Shown here: positions 17,517 to 21,587 of the stretch, in pieces
Layout: every line of letters starts with the position of its first letter
How positions within the stretch are numbered: position 1 is the stretch's first letter
Assembly: GCA_026710565.1 (NCBI GenBank)
Contig: JAPOQV010000506.1
Coordinates: 1-21,587 of the forward strand
Source of the DNA: Spirochaetaceae bacterium
GTDB lineage: Bacteria > Spirochaetota > Spirochaetia > SZUA-6 > Bin103
Length of the DNA stretch: 21,587 nucleotides
Direction: 5' to 3'
Made by a program: the position numbers and the translations under genes
Notes under the pieces: model-generated
Database searches by the model: none
The model's input: the letters and a program-made list of their open reading frames with translations, nothing else
Told to the model about the DNA's origin: nothing

Positions 17517-18608
17517 TCAGTCGCAACGAAGCCTGCGCTCCCTCTCGTACCGCTCGATCCCCAGCTTCAACAACCGCTCCACCAACTCCCCATACGCAAT
17601 CCCCGACGCCTCCCACAATTTTGGATACATGCTGATACGCGTGAACCCCGGAATCGTGTTCAGCTCGTTCACCAGCAGCACGCCGTCCTCTTGTAGAAAA
17701 AAGTCGACACGCGCCATGCCGTCGCAGCAGAGCGCCCGAAAGGCATCCAGCGCCATCTCCCGGACCCGCTCGCTCACCGGCGGCTCCAGGTGGGCCGGGA
17801 TCACCAGCTCGGCCCCGTCCTCGTCCAGGTACTTCGCCTCGTAGCTGTAGAACTCGTGGTGCGTGATCACCTCGCCTGCGACCGAGGCGACCGGCTCGTC
17901 GTTGCCGAGCACCGCGCACTCGATCTCCCGCCCGGCGACGGCCCGCTCGATGACGATCTTGGTGTCGTATGCGAACGCGTCCTCCAGCGCCTCGGCGAAC
18001 GCCGCCGGCTCCGCCACCTTGCGGATGCCGACCGAAGAGCCCATATTGGCCGGCTTCACGAACACCGGCGAGCCCAGGGCACCCGCGATCGCATCCCACG
18101 CGGGCCGCGCACCGCTCGCGTGCGCGACCCGGAAGTCCGCCACCGGAATGCCCGCGCCGGCCAGCAGCCGCTTCATCACGTCCTTGTCCATGCCGACCGC
18201 GGCCGCCAGCACGCCGGGCCCGGCGAACGGGATCCCCGCGGTCTTCAGCAAGCCCTGCACCGACCCGTCCTCGCCGTACGGCCCGTGCAGCACCGGGAAC
18301 ACCACGTCCAGCGCCTGCAGCGCCGCGGGCGCGGACATGATCGGGCGCGCCGGGACCGGAACCGGCTGATCGCCGGACCGGAGCGGCAGATCGCCGCCGC
18401 CGGTCGGGACCGAGCCGCGCTCGTCGGCGAGCAGGGTGCGCGCCAGGAAGGCGTCGGGATCCTCGCGCCGCCAGGAGCCGTGCCGGTCGATGCGCAGCAC
18501 CACGATCTCGTGCGCCGACCGGTCGATCGCGTTCAGGACGTTGAACGCCGACTGCCGGGAGACGTCGTGCTCTGCGGAGCGGCCGCCGTAGATGATGCCG
18601 ATACGGAT
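17517..18608 (-). CDS. ddl: D-alanine--D-alanine ligase, with apparent ATC start codon
   Basis: This ATP-grasp enzyme joins two D-alanines for peptidoglycan. From the ATC at 18608 it has 363 residues, the size of DdlA. The N-terminus RIGIIYGGRSAEHDVS (residues 2-17) holds the conserved GG and Glu that contact substrate; VKPANMGSSVG and IERAVAGREIE are ATP-site segments; FYSYEAKY carries the Tyr expected for D-Ala-D-Ala rather than D-lactate; NELNTIPGFT and MYPKLW complete the site. No in-frame ATG, GTG or TTG exists between an in-frame TAG (18620-18618) and a GTG at 18503, which would delete 35 conserved residues. An AGGA lies 7 nt before the ATC. An 8-codon ATG frame (18644-18618) in the same phase ends at that TAG. 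A point mutation or sequence error at the start is the alternative. Confidence 0.9.
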   Translation of the reverse strand: MRIGIIYGGRSAEHDVSRQSAFNVLNAIDRSAHEIVVLRIDRHGSWRREDPDAFLARTLLADERGSVPTGGGDLPLRSGDQPVPVPARPIMSAPAALQALDVVFPVLHGPYGEDGSVQGLLKTAGIPFAGPGVLAAAVGMDKDVMKRLLAGAGIPVADFRVAHASGARPAWDAIAGALGSPVFVKPANMGSSVGIRKVAEPAAFAEALEDAFAYDTKIVIERAVAGREIECAVLGNDEPVASVAGEVITHHEFYSYEAKYLDEDGAELVIPAHLEPPVSERVREMALDAFRALCCDGMARVDFFLQEDGVLLVNELNTIPGFTRISMYPKLWEASGIAYGELVERLLKLGIERYERERRLRCD

Positions 18609-18639
18609 ACCGGAGTCCTACACCACGAAGCCCCCGCTT

Positions 18640-18660
18640 GTCATGCCGCGCCGGAATGAC
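18640..18660. repeat. Imperfect palindrome between ddl and the HicB-like gene
   Basis: GTCATGCCG, CGC, CGGAATGAC forms a 9-bp stem with one mismatch. It lies in the 88-bp divergent intergenic region and is followed by TCTGGATGAC, a partial echo of the right arm. The GTCATTCCGG-type arm resembles dispersed palindromic repeats seen in many genomes; whether other copies exist cannot be judged from this window. It could also act as an operator for either gene. Confidence 0.5.
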
Positions 18661-18696
18661 TCTGGATGACGATACTTTGATCCAGGAGGCCGAACC

Positions 18697-18912
18697 GTGA
18701 GATTCGAAGACTATCCGATCACGATCAACCCGATAGCCGCAGACGAGGGAGGTGGCTACCTCGTCTCCATTCCTGATGTTCCCGGTTGCATCGCGGATGG
18801 CCAGACCGTCGAAGAAGCCATCTCCGAGGCGCGAGATGCCTGGCGAGCCTGGATGACGGCTGAGCTGGAGGACACGCGCGAGGCGCCGGCGCCGATCGAA
18901 TTCAGGCGGTGA
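18697..18912 (+). CDS. HicB-like small protein (orphan antitoxin-type domain)
   Basis: A 71-residue protein with the HicB fold signature: a strand YPITINPIAADEGGGYLVSIPDVPGCIADGQTVEEAISEARDAWRAWM, where GG-Y-V--PD-PGC--DG-T-EEA is the family pattern. HicB proteins neutralise the HicA mRNA interferase and often repress their own operon. No HicA gene is beside it: ddl diverges upstream and the isomerase gene converges downstream, overlapping by 11 bp. There is also no C-terminal DNA-binding domain. It may be a solitary HicB-like protein, which is common in genomes, or the remnant of a pair. The GTG start at 18697 is fixed by AGGAGG at 18684-18689, 7 nt upstream. Confidence 0.8.
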   Translation: MRFEDYPITINPIAADEGGGYLVSIPDVPGCIADGQTVEEAISEARDAWRAWMTAELEDTREAPAPIEFRR

Positions 18913-19864
18913 CCTTGTCGACCAGCGCCGTGACCGTCCGGAAGTTGGCGCGTAGCGCCTCCTCGCAGGCGTCCGGGTCCTTGGGATCGCGGCCTGCCGG
19001 CACGTAGTGGCTGGCGACCGACAGGAAGGCCGGGACTCGGTGCTCGTGCAGGTTGCGCAGCACGGTCTCGTAGTCGGTGTGGCCCTGGCCGATCGGGCAG
19101 TAGGTGAAATCGAGCTCCGGGCCGCAATTGACGCGCAGGTCCTTCATGTGCAGGCCGTGCACGTAGGGGCGGACGTTGCGGAAGCCGGCGGTGGCGGTGT
19201 CCGACTCGCCGCAGTTGACGTTGTCGGCGGGACCCCACATGACCTTGATGCGCGGTGAAGCCAGCCGCTCGGCGACGCGCCGGAAGTTGCCGGTGGTGTT
19301 GGTGTAGTTCCACGGCATCTGCATCAGCACCAGGTTGACGTCGTGGCGCTCGGCCGCCTCCAGCATCAGCGTGAACGCCTTCTCCAGCTTGTCCATGTCG
19401 GTGCCGCCGATGATGCCGCCGCGCGTGGCCCAGCGCATCGGCCACGTGGGCGAGCTGCGGCCCTGCGCGGCGTATTCGCCCGGCCACGCCAGCGTGAAGG
19501 TGCACACGTCGCGGAACCCGAGCCGGGAGCCGATCTGCATGCCGCGCTCCAGCCGCGCGAAGTGGTCCTGGAACTGCGGGTGCCCGGCCATCGTGTCGAT
19601 CTCCAGGTCGGCCAGGTGCACCTCCTTGAAGACGTTCCCGCCGAACAGCAGGGGCCGTACGCCGTGCGCCTCCAGGCGCTTGCCGAGGCGGTCGGCCTGC
19701 GCGTCGGTGAGCTCGCCGACCGGCCCCTCGGCGCCCAGCGAATGGAGCAGGATGTGCTCGGCGCCGATCACCCGCACCCGTTCCAGGGCACGGTCGAAGT
19801 CCGGGATCGGCAGCTCGCCGATGAAGATTCCTGTCGTGAATGCGTGCGTACCCATGCCGCGCAT
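18902..19864 (-). CDS. TIM-barrel sugar phosphate isomerase/epimerase family protein with altered metal-site residues
   Basis: A 320-residue protein of the xylose-isomerase-like/AP-endonuclease-2 TIM-barrel superfamily, beginning THAFTTGIFIGELPIPDFDRAL and containing ERVRVIGAEHILLHSL, the DYETVLRNL helix and HGLHMKD. Members isomerise or epimerise sugars and inositols with a divalent metal held by Glu, Asp, His and Glu. By eye the His is kept (H239), but the expected acids look replaced: MQMPWN (Q182) at strand 5, WGPADN (G211) at strand 6 and SVASHY (A284) at strand 8. It may therefore have another chemistry. The start is uncertain (ATG 19864 or 19855); GGAGGA at 19888-19883 is too far for either. 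The frame stays open to 20809, but that extension runs antisense to the mutarotase and is rejected. It is divergent from the rhamnose mutarotase gene, 78 bp away. Confidence 0.85.
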   Translation of the reverse strand: MRGMGTHAFTTGIFIGELPIPDFDRALERVRVIGAEHILLHSLGAEGPVGELTDAQADRLGKRLEAHGVRPLLFGGNVFKEVHLADLEIDTMAGHPQFQDHFARLERGMQIGSRLGFRDVCTFTLAWPGEYAAQGRSSPTWPMRWATRGGIIGGTDMDKLEKAFTLMLEAAERHDVNLVLMQMPWNYTNTTGNFRRVAERLASPRIKVMWGPADNVNCGESDTATAGFRNVRPYVHGLHMKDLRVNCGPELDFTYCPIGQGHTDYETVLRNLHEHRVPAFLSVASHYVPAGRDPKDPDACEEALRANFRTVTALVDKVTA

Positions 19865-19942
19865 GGAACATCGGTTGGCCGGTCCTCCGCAACCTCCGGC
19901 TCCGCCATGGCTCGCTCCCCGGCGATCTGCGAAGCTCGCCGC

Positions 19943-20257
19943 ATGAGATACGCGTGGACGTGGCGGATCAAGCCGGACCGGATCGACGAGTACGTGCGCA
20001 TGCACCGCGAGCCGTGGCCGGAGATCATGCGCGAGCACGCCGCGGCCGGCATCAGCGACTACTCCATCTACCGCGACGGCAACCGGTTCTTCTACACCTT
20101 CGCGTGCGACGACGTGGAGGCGGCGTTCCGCTACCTGGCCGAATCGGAGGCGTGCCGGCGCTGGAACGCGATCACCAGCACGATGGTGGAGGGATCGTTC
20201 GACTTCCAGGAGGCCGAGCCGATCCGGTTCCTGGAGGAGGTCTTCCGCCTGGAGTAG
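19943..20257 (+). CDS. rhaM: L-rhamnose mutarotase
   Basis: A 104-residue protein, exactly the length of Escherichia coli RhaM, which interconverts the alpha and beta anomers of L-rhamnose. It has MRYAWTWRIKPDRIDEYVRMHREPWPEI with the catalytic His at H21, SDYSIYRDG with Y40, and CRRW with W74, aligning with H22, Y41 and W70 or W71 of the E. coli enzyme; the C-terminus ends in EEVFRLE much like the EEVFYLP-type family end. The ATG at 19943 gives the family N-terminus; longer in-frame versions run antisense through the isomerase gene. No rhamnose kinase, isomerase or aldolase gene is in the window, so its partner pathway is unseen. A GC-rich hairpin begins at the first base after its stop. Confidence 0.9.
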   Translation: MRYAWTWRIKPDRIDEYVRMHREPWPEIMREHAAAGISDYSIYRDGNRFFYTFACDDVEAAFRYLAESEACRRWNAITSTMVEGSFDFQEAEPIRFLEEVFRLE

Positions 20258-20282
20258 GCACCGCCCCAACCGGGGGCGGTGC
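20258..20282 (+). terminator. Perfect 10-bp GC hairpin directly after rhaM
   Basis: GCACCGCCCC (20258-20267), loop AACCG, GGGGCGGTGC (20273-20282). It starts at the base after the rhaM TAG. No T-run follows (CGGTCTCTGCGG), so it is a U-tract-free candidate terminator, similar in placement to the hairpin after the ATPase operon. Confidence 0.65.
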
Positions 20283-20551
20283 CGGTCTCTGCGGTGGCGG
20301 CTCCCGCGTGGAATGGGCAAGGCCGGAATGAGCCCTTCCTGCCTGCTGAGGCGTGCCGGCGGGAGACGATCGATGGGTCGGCGCACGACGGGCACGAAAC
20401 CAACCGCGCGCCGCGGGTGATGTGGTTCAACAAAGCGAAAAATTGCGTGGAATGGACCGGATTCGGGGCGTATCACACAACAAACGCAATTTCGGGGACA
20501 CTCACTCAGTTCAGGACCCGGATGGTGGGCCTTGCTCGCGGCCACAGCGCA
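20283..20551. other. No gene recognised; lower-GC patch with an inverted repeat
   Basis: About 270 bp between the rhaM hairpin and the first recognisable repeat-protein segment. A plus-strand frame is open through it (from 20279) but the translation resembles nothing I know. The part 20425-20520 is visibly lower in GC than the rest of the window and contains AAATTGCGT (20440-20448) and its exact inverse ACGCAATTT (20484-20492), 35 nt apart. It may be decayed upstream sequence of the repeat protein or an inserted fragment. Confidence 0.5.
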
Positions 20552-21587
20552 ATCGACCGTTGGGCGCCCATGTTCCACGACGAGGATGGCGACGCCTTGA
20601 CCATCACGGTGACCGTTCCGAATCTTCCGAGCAACGTCTACCTCTACCCCACCTATCCCCTCGTCCAACCGGCCGGGGCTTTGGAAGAGCCGACTTCCGG
20701 ACTGGGTACAGGCATCCTCTTCTTCCGCGGCCAGGCCGCGGGGGAGTGACATCACCAACGTGCGCGTGAACGTGAAGGCCGAGGATCCGCATGGCGGGAC
20801 GGCGAGCACACGTGATATTCAAGGTGGGCGTTCTTTTTGGACCGAAGAAACCGAGCTTTGCCAGCAACGTGAGCAGCCTCATCTTCGAAAGTGGGGAGGC
20901 AGTCTCCCGGATGCTGTCCGAAGCCACCGGCGGCGACCACCCGGGGTTCGGCTACGCCTACTCCGTGAGCCGGCTGCCGTCGGGGCTCGGGCTCAGCTTC
21001 GATCCGGCCACGCGCACGCTATCGGGAACGCCGAACCAGACCGGGGCCTGGTCCGTCACCTACAAGGCCACGACGCCGACAGCAGCACCGGCGACGCCGA
21101 TGCGGCGATCGACACGTTCACGATCTTCGTCACGCAGACCCGATCCACAATCCAATCACCGCCCCGAGCTTCAGCGACGGCGCGACCGCGAGCTTCGAGA
21201 TCGCCGAGAACCACGCGAGCGGCGACACGGTGGGCACGGTGACGGCGAGCGACGACGACGGCGACGGCCTGACCTACTCGCTGGCCAGCGGCGGCGACAA
21301 CGACTCGTTCACCATCGACGACGCCGCGGGCTCCATCACGGTGGCGTCCGGCATCACGCTGGACTACGGGACACAGGCCAGCTACACGGTCACGGCGCGG
21401 GTGACCGACGGCGAGGACGCGGACCGCACCGAGGAGACCACGGCGACCATCGACGACACCATCACGGTCACCATCACCGTGACCGACGTGGCCGAGCCGC
21501 CGGGCGCGCCGACCGGCGTGACCGTGAGGCGACCGCCACCACCCTCACGGTGAGCTGGAGCGCGCGTCGGAGAGCTTGGTGGGGCCG
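20552..21587 (+). pseudogene. Frameshifted Ig/cadherin/FnIII repeat surface protein, running off the right edge
   Basis: Recognisable extracellular repeat segments follow one another in order but in changing frames: FHDEDGDALTITVTVPNLP (to about 20745); TNVRVNVKAEDPHGGTAS (to about 20808); a putative Ig domain with LGLSFDPATRTLSGTPNQTG (to about 21070); DADSSTGDADAAIDTFTIF (to about 21138); a cadherin-like domain ITAPSFSDGATASFEIAENH through VTDVAEPPGAPTGV (to about 21525); then ATATTLTVSWS, the start of a fibronectin III domain; and SESLVGP at the edge. Each step needs a one-base insertion or deletion, six in about 1 kb. The joined translation would be a calcium-binding adhesin-like or secreted protein. 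No such breaks occur in the preceding 20 kb. Either the gene is dead or the consensus here is poor. The N-terminal part and any signal peptide are not seen. Confidence 0.75.

Noticed and set aside
17517..18503. ddl starting at GTG 18503
   Set aside because: It would delete the conserved N-terminal strand, the GG turn and the substrate-binding Glu that are encoded in frame upstream.
17790..18659. A plus-strand open frame opposite ddl
   Set aside because: His/Arg-rich shadow translation; ddl on the minus strand has all ATP-grasp motifs.
18697..18912. A complete HicAB toxin-antitoxin module
   Set aside because: No small HicA-like double-stranded RNA-binding protein is encoded on either side.
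19865..20809. N-terminal extension of the isomerase homologue to 635 residues
   Set aside because: The added part runs antisense to rhaM and has no domain; the TIM barrel starts near 19864.
21230..21553. The cadherin-like segment as an independent small gene
   Set aside because: It starts mid-domain and continues homology from the adjacent frames on both sides; better seen as part of one broken gene.

Overview
The window is about 21.6 kb of GC-rich bacterial DNA with dense, mostly plus-strand coding. I favour a high-GC member of the Spirochaetota, with low to moderate confidence. The grounds are a V/A-type rather than F-type ATPase operon, a lipoprotein carrying both a cyclophilin and an FKBP domain (an architecture I recall from Treponema denticola and some Bacteroidota), and lipoproteins with relaxed lipoboxes. 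No rRNA, tRNA, CRISPR array or transposase was seen.

Region 1 (1-4209) is a molybdenum-hydroxylase cluster: the tail of an FAD subunit, a 2Fe-2S subunit, a molybdopterin subunit, a MoaD/ThiS-like small protein and an exported thioredoxin-fold DUF1223 protein. The large subunit has an AYRAPGAP motif rather than the loop of true CO dehydrogenase, so the substrate is unknown. Region 2 (4316-8693) holds an MFS transporter overlapping tail-to-tail with an SDR oxidoreductase, then a plus-strand run of a dual-family peptidyl-prolyl isomerase lipoprotein, an RNase D-like exonuclease and a small lipoprotein, all overlapping end to start.

Region 3 (about 8696-17501) is a complete nine-gene V/A-ATPase operon in the order G/H-I-K-E-C-F-A-B-D. 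It has a candidate sigma70-type promoter in front and a strong hairpin immediately after the last stop codon. The proteolipid is the double-hairpin form and keeps the T, Q, Q, E sodium-site residues of Enterococcus NtpK, so the machine is predicted to be Na+-coupled. The gene order, by contrast, is the Thermus one.

Region 4 (17517-20257) has a D-Ala-D-Ala ligase whose full N-terminus is open but has no ATG, GTG or TTG start (an ATC behind an AGGA is the best candidate), an orphan HicB-like protein, a TIM-barrel sugar isomerase homologue with apparently missing metal-ligand acids, and a divergent L-rhamnose mutarotase. Region 5 (20258-21587) begins with a GC-rich hairpin and ends in a repeat-domain (Ig/cadherin/FnIII) surface protein reading frame broken by about six single-base-scale frameshifts. 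This is either a decayed gene or poor consensus at a sequence end.

I did not find a convincing wholly new multi-gene system. The most unusual items are the ddl start, the shattered adhesin-like gene, the mixed-ancestry ATPase features and the degenerate isomerase active site.
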